Origin: Ifrita kowaldi
Lineage: Eukaryota; Chordata; Aves; Passeriformes; Cinclosomatidae
NCBI GenBank assembly: GCA_013398055.1
Contig: VZRS01015037.1
Span: forward strand, 51,769-115,768
DNA length: 64,000 nucleotides
Direction: 5' to 3'
The translations under genes were made by a program, and so were the position numbers. Of the stretch, positions 47,336-61,227 are shown piece by piece. Within the stretch, counting starts at the first letter, position 1, and the number at the start of each line of letters is the position of its first letter. Below the pieces are notes generated by a model. That model was not told the DNA's origin, made no database searches, and was given only the letters and a program-made list of their open reading frames with translations.

Positions 47336-48143
47336 AGCACTGGAAGATTAATATAACACAAGGCATCATATGTTGTTCATCTAAGTTTATTAAAAACCAC
47401 ACCAAGTGTAAATCTTAGCACACTTCATACTGAGCTAAACTTAACTCCTTTCTTTCCTGATTCTTCATTCTATCTATTATATCCCCCAGGCTTAGATCTG
47501 TTACATCATTATATCCAGAAACAAAAATAAAATAAAATAATAATTTTTTTTTAAATCATGCCTGGTTGAAAGGCCAGTATATCTGAACTGTGAAGGTAAT
47601 GCAGATCCAGTACAGTACTTCATCTTGAATAACATCTCCCTATAGCATCCATGTGTGCTCCTTGCACTTGTGTCAATAACTGGTAACACATATGGGCAAA
47701 ATACAAGTGTTAAAAACTGCAGCATGGTTTGTTTTAGGAGTTTGCTCTTTGCTGCCCAGTTAACTGCTTACGTGGTTTGTGTAAATATTAAATGCCTGGA
47801 TGTGCTCATGCTTTCAGACAGAAAGACTGGGAACTCACCCTGTGGCCAATCCTTTTTTGCACTTAGTTATTTCAAGGATTTCTCTGCAGGCATTGCTCCA
47901 ACTTAGTACAGGCAACTGTCCTTGCAGTACTTGTAACTCAGTAACAAGGACTTGTGCATACAAATTTGGCCACTAGTGATATAAATGAACAATTTATTTG
48001 CACATGTAAACAAAGGACAAGACCAGTTGCTCGTGCAGCACCATTGTATTAATTTTCTCCATTGTTCTGGGCAGCACACAGACCCCTCTGAAGGCAGGGA
48101 AGTACACCTGACCCTACTTGTGGAGGTAGACCTTTGCATTCAC

Positions 48144-48162
48144 CTCTCTCTCTCTCTCTCTC
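48144..48162. repeat. (CT)n microsatellite
   Basis: Nineteen bases of perfect alternating C/T. It is a simple sequence repeat in intergenic DNA. Confidence 0.92.
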
Positions 48163-49140
48163 ACATGGGCAGCCCTGCCCTGGCTCCTGCTGTAGTCACA
48201 AGTGGTATCATGCCCACTACAAAGGAATTTGGATCAACTCTACCCACCACACATTTCAGATCACGTAGTTTCAGCTTAAAGCTTTGGCAACACATCAGGA
48301 CTTTTCTCCTAATGACTCTAGCTAACTCTAGCTGCTGTTTCTACTATTTCATGTAGCCATCCATATCAGCGGAAAGCTCTGATTTAAAACGTTTTAACTT
48401 TTGTATAGGCATCGTCCTTTCCATCTACAGGGATGGAAAGGTCTGCAGAGGTTCACAATCTGCTGATGTGTGGCAACCTACAGCCTGCACCCAGGGATTT
48501 CTCCTCAGACCTAAGGAGCAGCAGAGACAAGCGAGCTGCTTTGTCTGCTCATAAATCCTTATTTCCAGCCCAAACTGATTACTTTTCCCATGTCTGTGCT
48601 TGCTACCTGCCAGAGGAACGGGGTGTTATGAGGAGGTGAGAGGGGCACAGCAGGAACCTGCAGAGAAGTCTTCTTCCTATCCCTGCCTCTATCCATGTCT
48701 TCCAAGGCAGTGGGCTCAGGCCTTTGTGCACGGGAACACACAGTGCCAGGAAATGAATAAGCACAGAGACCAGTGTTCTGTCAGGTTTTGTCCCACACCG
48801 CAGGGAAAGCTTGAGGATCCCTTATTTTAACTCATTGTTATTTATTTAGACATGAGGGACCTGCATCTGCTTTTAAATGCTCATAGCCAGAGTGTTTTAC
48901 CTAGCCCAGTGGGCATATCAGACAGTGAAAGTTATAAGATCAGGTATCCTATCTAAACAGAGGAACTGCTTTCATACACCACTGCAGTTATCATCCAGGA
49001 CCTGCTGGAGCCAGGGGGAAGCTTCCATTTGCCCTGCAGGTGCTGGCTGGGGTCCCAGCTCTCAGCACTTCCTGTCATCCCCCGCCTCACTGGTGTGTTC
49101 TTCAACATCCTTCCACCCAACAGTGGCAACTCAATGAAGC

Positions 49141-49370
49141 ACTGCCACAATTTAAATACTTATTTGCATTTCATTAACAATGACAACATTTATTTTAATA
49201 CAGTTAAATCAGAGTAGCATTTAATTTAATTTTAATAAGATAGTTATTAAGCTAACCAAATATCAATTGATTGCTGAAGAAACCACATTGTGAAACAAAT
49301 AAGTTGAGAAATAAATCTTGTTGCCAGGCCATTAATGTAAAATCACATAAATAATAAATGTCTAATTAGG
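49141..49370. promoter_or_regulatory. AT-rich block with octamer and SOX site, possible neural enhancer
   Basis: The octamer ATTTGCAT (49162-49169) is followed six bases later by a SOX-type AACAATG (49176-49182). The adjoining 180 bp hold many homeodomain cores ('ttaatttaattttaataag', 'tctaattaggt', 'ccattaatgt'). SOX/POU pairs are a known signature of neural-progenitor enhancers. No repeat or coding character is seen. Function is inferred. Confidence 0.38.
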
Positions 49371-52300
49371 TTCTCTCTAATGAAGAGCTCCAACTGTTCA
49401 CTGACATTCTCTGGGAGGGCTGGGGCCTTCCCAGGTTGGCCCTTAGGGGAGAGGGGCCTGATCCAAGCGCCCAGAGAGCTGTGCAGACAGACCCCAGCTG
49501 GGCAGCTGGGTTTAAAGAGAAGCCCAGCCACACCATGTGCTGCCTAGTGGGACAGCCTTGCTCTGCACCCTTCCAGGCACTGGGTGCTCAGAGACCTGAA
49601 GCACCTCACTCAGGTGTGGGTGGGAATCCAAAATCAGGAAGCAGGGATACACCACCAGGGGCTGCTCCTGTCAACACCATGGGGCCATAGGGTGTGGGGG
49701 TCATTCCCCCGACATTTGCCGTATCTTAATATTATGCTCAGCATGAACAGTTTACCACGTTTTATTCACGTTTCCCTGCAAATTAGCCTGCATCTGGAAT
49801 ACCAAAACAGGTCAGTGACAGCAGACACAAACATTTCCTTTTCTACTACTGCTAAGGACTTGTAATTTTCATCCATCTGTATGTGTGGATATCACTTTCA
49901 AGGGGGTTGTTTGTTTGCTTATTTAAACACAGATCTCTTAGGGAGATCTTTTTCTGACCATCTGCTCTGTCCAGCTGTACAAAACAGACCAAAAAACCTC
50001 ACTCAAGGCAATTGTGAATCAAGTCTGCAAGTTCTGCTTAAAGCATATCAAAGTACCTGCAGGCTTGATTTAAAGCCTGCAAAAGTGACAGAAAATCCAC
50101 CAAATCCCTACAAAAATTGCTCCGATGGTCCAATCTGCCCACTGTGAAAATGTACACCTTTATTGAGCCTGAATTTGTCTAATTTTAATGTTTATTCACT
50201 GTCTCTTCCCATGCCTTCTTTTGCCAGCCACAGCAATCCCTCTGCCTCACAGAAGCTGAAGCAGAGCTGGCCATCAGAGAGGGCACGGGCTCTTCTCTCT
50301 ACCAGCATGATTTTTGGAGGGAAACCAGAGCAATTTCAAGGAAAAAGGGTCAGAAAACCAGTTTACTAAAGTACAAATGAGTTGCAGTACAAATTTCCTT
50401 TTTTAAAAATAACAATAACCCACAGCTCACATATCCCTTACCCTTAAAAATTACGTGAAAGTAAGACTGACTACACAGAGCCCGTGCCCTCAGATAACCC
50501 AAATTTGCCCAGAATTTCCCATACAGACCCATAACCCCTCTTGCAAGTGGATCACTGGAAGAGAGGGAGTTGAGTTCTGTTTGGTTTATGGATCACCAAG
50601 GTGCATATTAAGACCCAGTGAGTGCCCAGTGAGAAGATGCTGTCTCCACTAGAGCTGTAGAGCTTCCCAGGAGCTCCTCTGCCTGCATCACATTGGGAAG
50701 GTGGCACCAAAGGACCACCACCTCCCATGGATGGGCACTGGCAGCAAGGAATGAGGGGTGAGAGGTAACATGGGGAAGCTTGGACCCCCCCCCCCACATC
50801 CCCTTGCTCCCTCCAGCTCCCAGGGGAGCTTTTCCAGGTGAAATGTAACCCAAAATAAACCGTGCTGGATTAGTCATGCCAATTAGATAACCTGGACCTG
50901 CACAGTTGAGCTCTTGCAGTGAAGGTGGCTGCAGTTCACACTGAGGCACGAGGGCTCATAGAGCTGAGACCACTCTTCTGCTGTGGCAAGACCTGTCCAG
51001 GGGATCAGACACAGATACAGACCAATTTTGCACAATTCTGCTGTACCATGCTGAGGCAATGAAGCCACCAGAGTCTATGACAGTAGTGTCCTGTCTCCAC
51101 GTGACCCTTCCATGTGGTGTCCACCACCAAATCCAACCCTTTCCACTATCTCTGTCCATGTCGCTTGCTCGCATACAGGGAGCGGGCCTTAAGCACAGGC
51201 TGCGACAACACAGCACAACAGAGCCCTAATTACAATAAAAGCAGCGATGTGGATTTGTCAGTGTTACATTACACAGATAGAAGCTGTGATTTTTAAGAAG
51301 GAAGCAGGTGTTTTGGAATATGATCTATTTTTTCAGGAGGTTAAGATAAGTAGTTTTCAGCTAATTATTTTGTGCCAAACCAAGCAAATCATCTCAAAAG
51401 TGACCTAGTCAGCTTAGAAGACTCTTAAGATTTTATACCGAATTTTAGACTTGAGATTGAACATAGAGCAGGATGAGTGGTGGCAGCAAGGGATCTAATC
51501 TGCCTCAGCTGAATTGCTAACACAAGGGCTACAAGCTTGTAGCCAGTGCAAGGTAAACCACACTTTTGCTTGCATCTTTCCATTGCTGTTTTCCAAACAA
51601 GTAACTTAAACACACCTGGGAAGAAAACTGAAAACTGACCCAAAAAAACCCAGTAATTGAACAAAAACCAGAAAATGTAAGGGGCCTTGGGCTGTGTAAG
51701 CTGTTGGAGGCTGACTGAAATAGCCAAGGGATACACAGGGGCATAGAGGCTACTGCAGGCTGGGAGAAAAGGTTGTCAGCCACAGAGACAAAGAATACAC
51801 ATCAATCTCTTCACAACCAGAAGATGTGCCTTCCGTGAGGCCACAGATGCCCATCATCCCTGAAATGACCAGCACACAACAGGTCAAAGCAGTTGTGCTG
51901 AAAAGGGAGAGAGCCTGCAGCGAAAATACTGTTAGTACATCCTTCACTCACAAAAGAGTCAATTATTAACTCCTGCTAACTGGCTGCCACTCCCATCCCA
52001 CCTCAGGCTTTGAAAGGTCTGAGCGACCACACTTGGAGGTTTAACAATGCAATCTCCTTCCCACATGACTAAGCAGGACTGTACCAACACCACCCATCCA
52101 CCAGCTCTTTTGGTCATGGCAGAGGAAAACTCACTTCCTCGGCTTATCGTCTTGTGATAAACCTCCAATGGAAACATTTTCTTCCTGTAAGTAACAGCAT
52201 TTTGAGAAAACACCCACAAATCCCTCCCAAGGCCTTTGGGAGAGCCCTGAGAGCCTCCTGCCAGTGCCCGCCAGCCAGGAGCCATCTGTGAGGGCTCTCA

Positions 52301-52970
52301 CCCTCCTGCATGCTTGTGGTTATGTGGTGACGACCACGAAGAGCCGCAACCAGCACACAAGAACCACTTTCTTTCTTGCAAGGAAACAACAAAAAAGAAG
52401 CTTGAGTTGATGGTAACAGGACTCTTTGTGTAGTCCCCTCCTATCTCATCTGCTCCACCTCACTTGCATGTGCTCCTCTGCCACCTCAGCAGCACTATTA
52501 CCTATTTATTACCCGGGAGCAATGTGCCAGGCAGGGTCTCACAGGAAGCAGGAGAGCTTGATCACACTCCCTCCAGCTCTGAAGCAGGCCCACCTCATCT
52601 CCCAGCCTGGAGGAGCACAGCAGCCACCACCGAGGGGAAAGGTAAGATCCTCCTCCAGGCACATCCCCGTGGTCTTGGCAGGCAACACACTCTGTCGTGG
52701 TACACATCAGGAGGCAAGGACAGCTTTTTGGGAGCAATCATTGCTCGCTTAGCTGCATTAAATGCTGCCAATAACCACATTGCCATCTAGTAACCGATGA
52801 TTAAGTCTGTAAGCTGAGGGAGCCACATCATGACTTAGGAATTATCTTCTTTCCTGCAAAGTTCTTCCCTGAGACAGGACTTATTAAACCTGCTTGGCAC
52901 AGCATATCCGTTTCCAGGTACAATTTGAAAAAAAAAAGGGGGGAAAGTAAAGGAAAGCACAGCAAGCATG
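49371..52970. other. Intergenic sequence, no gene recognised
   Basis: Slightly more G+C-rich sequence with many short open frames on both strands (for example 50608-50949 - and 52426-52790 +), none with recognisable domains. An 11-base C run is at 50785-50795. 'ccctaattacaataaaag' near 51225 contains a TAATTA-type core. Confidence 0.55.
50785..50795. repeat. Poly(C) run, 11 nt
   Basis: Eleven uninterrupted C residues. The run is prone to length error and to G-quadruplex or i-motif-like behaviour, but only one run is present, so no quadruplex is called. Confidence 0.85.
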
Positions 52971-53335
52971 TAACAACATTGTTGTGAGCTCAGATGACGT
53001 TAAATGAATTAATTTGATTCATTCTCAAATTTAATTGGCAAGACTTAATGGTTCACATTGAAAGCATGAATAACTATTTTGTTCTGTGAATGACTATAGT
53101 TTAGTGACTCGATGTCAGTGTATTTTGCCCAGGGTAAAACTTGCTATATGAATTATTCACTGCTGGGTGAATGAAATGAACGGGGGTCATGCTCATAGAC
53201 AGGATGCCAACTGTGGTTATTTGACATGACGGGGCACACTCAATGCTGACAAAGGACAATAGTTAATTTACAATGTGGTACTGGGGCTCAGTCGTTCTCC
53301 TTAAGATCTTTATAGAAAGCATGGCACTTTTTGTC
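52971..53335. promoter_or_regulatory. Possible conserved non-coding element A
   Basis: Repeat-free sequence with a CRE-like TGACGTTA near 52994, 'gaattaatttgattcattct', 'aaatttaattggc', 'gacaaaggacaatagttaat' (SOX/TCF-like) and few CpGs. Texture and motif density resemble vertebrate developmental enhancers. No conservation test was possible. Confidence 0.3.
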
Positions 53336-53799
53336 ATGTACTCCACATTAAGATGGATTCCGTGTGCCAAAAAACACTGAAGCATAGCTCACTTTTAAAA
53401 ATGCTCAGTAGTTTAAAGGCAAAAAAAAAATAATCTACCTTCCTGTCTTGTTTGGCTGAAACATTGCTCCAAAGAAAATGTGTTTAAGAGCAACTTAAAA
53501 ACAAATGAAGGAACACATCTATATATCACTTGAGCATCTTGTCATAGATGCAGTAGTTGATAACTCTTAGGAACCTCTCCGTGATACGAAAGGATCTGGA
53601 AGCCTCTCACACAATGAGGTCTCAGACCGGGAATAATAGAGCTTTTACCTAAGCTGTTATTTCCAAAGCCGAGAGGGAGAAGATACTGGACAAAGTTTCT
53701 GCACTAAAGTATTTACAGTGAGCAATTGGAGGAGGACATTTTCCCAGCCTTCTTAAAAACCTGTTGCTTTAATACAAGACATTTGTAATTTGGAAAGAT

Positions 53800-53970
53800 G
53801 GGATGTAATTCAGCTTGATCTGACAAATGGGCCACAAAAGTTTACTTATGCATACTAATGATGCATTCATCTTCACTTTACACTTCTCAGCTGCGTGCTT
53901 ATTGCAAACATCTGTGTTGCTGAAATGACTGGCATTACAACTCATTTGTATGGTTTAAAACTAGTGATGG
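53800..53970. promoter_or_regulatory. Possible conserved non-coding element B
   Basis: 'cttatgcatactaatgatgc', 'attgcaaacatctgtg' and 'catttgtatgg' give POU-like TATGCATA, homeodomain TAATGA and E-box CATCTG sites within 150 bp. It is non-repetitive and AT-rich. The enhancer role is inferred. Confidence 0.3.
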
Positions 53971-54465
53971 ACGAAAGCTGAGAGAGAGGGGAGGGGCTGT
54001 GAATGGGATGAATCAATGCCCTGGTATGTATGGAAATAACTTCATGGGTAACTTCCAAACCACCAGCATGGCACAAACCTTGTGTGCGTGATTATTGCAC
54101 GGACAATATACCTAGTATTTAGAAAAAAGGCTAAAGGAAAGATAACTAAAAGGCAGCTTTGATTTTCCTTCCATGTCACACACTCCCTACCATCCATTTG
54201 AGGGAGAGGCCACTGTTACATAGGCCAGCAGCTCCCTGGCCATGCTTAGATCACCAGTAAAGCAGCTCAATTCTTAATGCCATCCTCAATTGAAGTATTT
54301 TCTTGCCTTATGCAAAAATGGTACGCTTTCTCTCAAACTATGGTGTGCTGGAGACTGTGCCTACCTCTGAAATGAGCCTGCCTGGATTTGCCTTGTTTTC
54401 ATCCGTCCTGACGCTGGATGATTTGGCCTAAATCCTGCCTGAAACGCAGTTCTCACATAGTTAAC

Positions 54466-54524
54466 AGTAATGGGATATTTCTCCTTGTAATGGAGGTATT
54501 ATAGTAATGGGATATTTCTCCTTG
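54466..54524. repeat. 22-bp direct repeat, 37-bp period
   Basis: The same 22 bases ('agtaatgggatatttctcct' plus 'tg') occur at 54466-54487 and 54503-54524 with no mismatch. Perfect identity indicates a fairly recent local duplication. Confidence 0.88.
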
Positions 54525-57500
54525 GCTCCCAGATCTATCAGGTATTTGCTCTTTGACCAGATGGCACTTCTGCTTTGTAGCTGCACGTGAAGTATTCAAT
54601 TTCTGCACTCACATTCGTTAGGCACTTGGCTTCCCCATGACATCCCTGGAGATCCTGCATAGAGGTTAGTATACCAAAAAGGCTCTCAAGTGATCTTAAG
54701 AGTCTTTCTGTCCATGGACATCCAGGTATTATCATAATTTGACTGCCTCTATTTATGCCATGACATTGTGTACTCTTCAAAGTCACGTGGAACATCTCAG
54801 AGGCTCTCTAGCTAGGCTGATGGACAACTGGGTGTGAGCAGCTAAAGCCTTTGCCATAAACCACTTCATATCTAAGCTCTTTAAACTGGTTCACAGCTGG
54901 CTGGGTTGATTGTTTTGGTGTATCTTGGTATTTACAGTAAAATTAGCAGGTCTGTGTAGTCATGTCAAGCTAGGAGAAAGCGAGAAGTCAATTTTGAACA
55001 TGGTGTACGATGCATCTCTCAGTGCGCACATGCTACTCTGGCACAGCATTCACAGTAACGTGCAGTGAGAACGCACACCACAAGCTAAGTAGTACAAAAT
55101 AATCTCCAAAGGCTTACAAAAGCTTCCCACTCACACATTACCCTGTCTCAAAAATCCCTGATCATGAACCCTTCTGCAAGGCATTTCATCTCATCACCTC
55201 TTTTCTTAATTGTTGCTAAAACTTCAGTACCAAACTACAGGCCATGTCTGCACAAAGGAGCAATGAACTGAGCTCTACAACACCGTGCTGCTCGCTGCAG
55301 AAGCACCTGCCAGCTGACAGACCTGCTTCATACCTGCCTCCTGCTGATGGAGCCCCACTCCACTGTTCTTTGCTGTTTCTCTACTAGCACTGTGTAAATC
55401 ACCAAGAAACTTGGATAAACTTGGCAAGTGCATTTCAAATCCCAAGAGCAGCCCAACTGAGTTTGCGTTTTCACATGTGGACACTTTGGAGATTGCTTTT
55501 GTACATTGTGGGTCAGCTCATAGATGGGAGAGCTGAGTAAGCCCACAAAAGCTACTCCAGCAATTTCTTCCCTGCACTTCTGCTCCAGAGGCACTGAGAG
55601 CCTTCTCTTGGGCTGGACCTGTGGCCATCTCAATTGCACACTTGCATTTGATATGACTGCATTATACTCACATATAGCATTATTAACAAATACTACAAGA
55701 ATATAGAAATAGATGCATTGTTAGGAAAGGTAAAAAGTGGGAGCTCGTTTTGCAGATACTGATTTCAGCAGCCTCAAGCACACCCCTTCAACCTAGCACA
55801 TCATTGTACTTGGGGCAGATGGGGCTCACTGGCTCAGATCTGAGTTACATTAGTTCACTTGCCATTTCCTTGCACACTCCCTCCCTCGGCACGGGGATGG
55901 AAAAGGGAGCAACCCATTCCACACTAGGAATACCATTTCCCACCCTCGGGCTACAGCCCTGGCAAGCACAGGAGCAACAGGGTGGGTGCCTGACTTTGTG
56001 TGCACCAGCCCACGGGGAGAGGCAGGGCAACAAGCATCAGCAGGGGGTATAGCAAGGATTGCGGCGCACTTGCCACAGCCACGGCAGGGGCTCTGCTGCC
56101 CGTGGGGCCGGCTCCAGCCTGTGGAAAAGGCACATCAGCTGCTCCCCCCAGTACTTATTCATCTGCAGGGATGAGGAAGGCAAGGGGGAATACGGGAAGA
56201 AAGAAAAACAGCCGAGTAAGAACGAAGAGTGAAGTAACCAAAACAAATGCAAAGTAAAGTCCCGGCCTACTTCCCTGATTAATTTTAGTCGCTGCATCCA
56301 CCAAAAAAAGGCTGGATGGCACAGCAAAGCAGAGCATGCAACTGTGCTCAGAGGAACATCTGAATGAAATCCTGTCTCGCTGCCACCTTCTTACAGAGAT
56401 GCTCTGCAAACATGGCCCACTTCTAAAATAGCTGAACAAAGGCTGCGCGTCGCAGCACTTACGCAATGGCACAACTGAAGGGTGCGCAGGGAGAATTTGC
56501 TCCTCTTTAGCCCTTTCAAAAAGAAGAGTCTGTGCCACTCTGAAGCCTACAATAGAGAAGCTATTAACTTGAGCTATGCTTTCCAACCCCTGCTATATTA
56601 TTTTCAGGGCTGACTGCTGCAGACTGAAGAATAATTCCTAATTTTTCTCTCTTTCTGTAAGCTCTGAAGGTTTATTTTGTGTAGACATCTGTCCAATTTC
56701 ATGTAATTTCACGTCTGGAATGTCTACATAAGTAGGTGTGTGGGCCTATCACAAGGCAAATATAAGCATTGTTGTAGGAATTGCTGAGGACTTTTCATGG
56801 AGAAGATTTGTGCCTTGGTGTATGTGTGCTATTGACAAAGATTTACTGCATTCAACAGATCTGCATTTTGTTAGTTTTTTACAATGTCTATCAGGAGTGT
56901 AATATATCATGCACAGAAAATCCCTTTCATGGGGAAAAATGAGAGCTACAGAGTTCTTCACTGCTTTCTGTGTTGTCCTTCTTGTTTCAGGTACATTACC
57001 AATGAATAATATTCTACAACAAATTACTAAGATTGTGGTAATTGAACGTGTTAAATATTGGCGATGCAGTGAGGCTCTGGATTGCTAAACAGTAATTCAA
57101 CAGGACCCTCTCAAAACAGAAGCACGCTGAACTATGCCATTCCTTGCTGCTTCCAACTCCTATTGATGCTGATAATTATCTACCTTCAAAGCACAGCTGG
57201 ATGAAATGTAAAGGAAAAGCTAAAATAGCGCACCTTGCCATCCATGCACACTCAAGTGCCAATCAGCTAAAGGCCATCTGGGAACAGAAAGTCACAGCTA
57301 TTATCTTCTTTCACAGTCCATACTGCCATTGCTGGGATGGGATTTTTTGAAAACACACATGCGAAGTGCATCCTGTTATTTAACTTCGCAGTTTTTTTCA
57401 CCAAATTACAAAGAAACACTGCCCTTCCCATGCCTGGCTTCATCAGGCCTGTGCAGATAGAGAATCAAACTGGAATAAATTCTTTTCAGAAGTTTGCTGA

Positions 57501-60500
57501 ATTGACGGACAGAGCAAGCTCAGAGCAGGTTACTGCCTGCTTCACTCCAAGCACAATGCACGGGGAGGTGCCTGACATAGCTACAGCGAGTCATTCCCAG
57601 CAGAACTGGCTGGTGCATCCTTGACTCCAACTCACAGTTTATCCATTTGTCGAAAAACCAAGCTACAATCCCTACAATTGGTACCAGGCACCAGTGTGGG
57701 GATCAGATGAGATCCTTCCAAGTTTCCAATGTGCTAGGAAGTTCCTCTAAGTAATAAAGGATTGACTATCTGAGATGTCGTATTTTGTTCCATGGAGAAC
57801 TCACAGGATGACTGAATTAAAAACGCAATACTCTGAGAATTCCTCCTCTTTGGTCCCTGTGTGACATTTACCTGTTAACTGTACCATTGCCTACATCCCT
57901 AAGGGAAATATCCTGGGCTAAGCAGAACACTTATACCTGGGTTTGGGCAGTGTGTTCCTCAGGCAGTCTACAACAGAAGAGTTCGGCTTTAGCTGTTAGC
58001 AAAGCACTCCGAAACACGGCACTGCACATCCTTATCCCAGCACTGGGACGTCTCTTTGGTTTGGACAAATTTGGGCAAATGGCCCCCAGGGATCAGGGCT
58101 GCAATTCTGTGTGTCCTACCTTGCTTCTTTTTTTACTGTGATGACTGTGAAAGTACCCATTGCGCTGTGCTGCTTAATAATTGAGCAGAAAATCTTGTAG
58201 AGGTGCTAAAGCAAAGGTCCTGGGGCTAAAGTTATGTGGATGCACATAACACACACACAAATCTGGCTATTCTCCTGTCACCCAGATTTGTTGATCCACT
58301 TGTCTTTATAAAAGATGAGAGGATTGGAAGAGTAGACTTTTACCTCACAAATGTCTTGATTTTACTTACTTGTCCCCAAGTGTCTCAGGCCCCTTGGACA
58401 GCCATCACCCCCTCCTCCCGCACATCTGCCTGGAGCACAAATGCCAAAACAAACATGCTAGATACAGAGGCACTTCTCAGACTATTATAGAGCCTATTTT
58501 AACAGATGACTTATGTCTGTGGAGTAATGTATGTGGGAAACAGAGATACACTTCACACTTTTAGGAAGCTCAGAAAACTGTGATACTTCTAGGAATACAA
58601 ATGACATAGGTTTAAATACATTGCAGAATTTCTATTATCACCCTGTTTAAAAAATTCTTGTGCCTGGATTTCAATTCAGCTTTTCTACTAAGTACCATTT
58701 AAACGGCTAACAGAAAAGTTCAATTACCTTCATGAATATGGATATTTCCTGATATCTGTTGTACAGATGCACAGGATTGCAGAGGATTTTGTTTACATAG
58801 GCAATGGAAGGTTTGTTGTGGTTCACATGCAGAGCAAACATTTCAGCAGTATTTCAGCTGTAAACACCAGTTGGTGAAGTTGTGTATCACTCACTCAGTA
58901 TGGTCTTCAGGTGCAATGGTTTTGTTTAAGCACCTACAATCTCTCTCGGGAAAATCTACCAGCTAGATTTCCATTGTTTTATTTTTAACAGTAAGTGATC
59001 AGCTGTAGAAGGGACATTTGCAAGTATGAAAGCAAATGAAAGTGTGGGGGAGGAAGAAGGAGAGAAAATGACGAATGCTTTACTGAAGATCTCAGCAAAA
59101 TATTGTTTGTTACTAGTTAGGATTTCTCAAAATTATTCAAAGAGAAGGGACACATTAAGGAGGACATGGACAGAGCTGGGATCACAGGAGCAGAGCTCAA
59201 AGATGGTATGGATTCAGACTATACAGAAATACCACAGCATGGGCTCTTCTAAAGATCATGGTCTATTTTTCAACTGACACCCACACATCAAAATACTGCC
59301 TGTATTTGGTGAAATCTAATAATCTAGTTATTGTCACTTGTAACTATTGGAGTCCAGAAGCTGAAATAATATTTGGTTAAATTAGTGTTGGTTATTTCTG
59401 TAAAAGTCCTACTTCACTCTTGCCAATTTTAGAGCAAAATTTGAGGTCTGTAAGTATGGCTGGATGACACTAAACTTCACTGCACCTTATATCTATAGGC
59501 GGAGATCAACTATACTGAAAAGCTACCGAAATGGGAAGGGCAAGTCTCTGGAAAAGCCTGAAAGGAAAAAACCAGCCAGTGATGTTCTGTACTATAAAGG
59601 AGGGATGTGACATAAGAAAAAAGTTTGAACGTCACATGGGTTGAGACTTGCAGGAGGTAGGGAAAAGTATTCTCCTAAGGACATATTTTTGGAGCTGCTG
59701 TGGGAAATCTCTCTGCAGGCAGATCTTGCTGTGGGGGAAGCTCACACCCTGCTGTGAGGGAGGACTGGCCCATTTGGAGCTTAGGATAAACACTTGGCAG
59801 GAAAGCAAGCTCCATCAAGGATCTGTATCAGGACTGGGCATGTCAGTCCTGCAAAGATTAACACATATGCTAAGCTTTCTGCACATGAATGTTCCCACTC
59901 TAATTCATGGGTGTAAACATATGCGTGTGTGTAGAACCAGGACCTCAGTGCCTTTCTTCCGTAGATCACATGGAAGTTTTTCTGACTGTAAACGTGCAAG
60001 AAGGGTTTTGAGCAGAACTAAACAGCTTCTGCTACAGGCCAAAGTGTTTTGAGACCATCACATAGTCAGAAATATGATTGGTCCATATGGCTTTTTGTCA
60101 CAAGATTCCCTCAACAAAAGTGCCCCTGATAACCAGGAATTCTTTCATTTTTTTAAATTTAATTTTTTGATTGCTGCTAAACTTGCTTCTCATCTGCTTA
60201 AATGTACCTTTATATAATAGAGAATTGCATTCAACTACACATTAGCTTGTGGCATATGGGAACCATGTAAAACTAATCTGAATAATTATTTATTTTACTA
60301 CAGTTTTGTCCAAATTACTTAAGATTGCTCACACTTTCAAGGGAACTTTTGCTTACATATTCCTTACTAAGCCCAGTTCACTAAAGATTTGATCAGATTT
60401 ATATCATTATCAGTGTTCTTGTCAAGGGAATTCAAAACATTTTTGATCCATGGATCATAACATGTGTTATGGGCTTTTTATTAGTATTCTTCCAATTGTG

Positions 60501-61227
60501 ACAATAACTTGTCTAATCCCATTTTGTTATAGTCCATTTGATGTGCAGATGAGCTGCTGGAACTTGAATCTTGAAGCAAAATTATCAAATCAGATGTGGT
60601 CAGAGCAGTGAGTTCTTCAAGCACTGACAGTCTTGATATTCAGACCAAATATTTTTTTGTAGTTGATCAACAACTTTCCTTTATAGCAGGATAATTTGTG
60701 TGCTGACCAATGTGTTGTTTGCAATCATGAGCAGAAAAGCTGCTCAATGTACAGCAGGAGTTAGTCTTTCTGGGTCTTAGCTGACAGCCTTAACCAAGAG
60801 CATTTCTCCTACATCGGGAAACTGAGGTCTCTACACCAATTACTGCTGCCTTTTTACGGTCAAGGATGGGGAGGAGGGGGAAACAACTTTGAGGATTTGA
60901 TTCTACAGAAGATTTGGTTGAATCGTGAGTAAATCAAAAGGAAAGATGAAAAGAATTCCTGGGAAAGTATTTATAAACCCATGGGACTGAATGACAAGCA
61001 TCAGAGATTGCTAACAGAGCTAGTAGAGGGAAGTGCGATACCTTGAGCAGTGATTTTTGAAAGTTCATGGAGAACAGATGAGGTGCCAGAGGATTTCAGA
61101 GCCACAAAATACAGCACTCAATTGAGTTATAAAAAGGGGCATCCAGGAATTTACTAAGCAATTCATTTAACTTCAATAGCAAATAAACTATGTAAGGAGT
61201 CATAAAGGAGCCATTATGAAATCTTAG
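54525..61227. other. Intergenic sequence, no gene recognised
   Basis: AT-rich, non-coding. The longest frames (56155-56586 -, 143 codons; 59648-60052 +, 134 codons) lack recognisable motifs. A CTCF-like motif lies near 56037. No RNA gene was recognised. Confidence 0.55.
56037..56049 (+). promoter_or_regulatory. CTCF-like motif
   Basis: TCAGCAGGGGGTA fits 11 of 13 positions of CCASYAGRKGGCR, with mismatches at the first base and at position 12. It lies in a mildly G+C-rich stretch (55980-56160). Both CTCF-like motifs in the window are on the same strand. Confidence 0.3.

Noticed and set aside
56155..56586. 143-codon minus-strand frame with Phe/Leu-rich end
   Set aside because: The hydrophobic part comes from a purine-rich stretch on the + strand. 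No gene structure.
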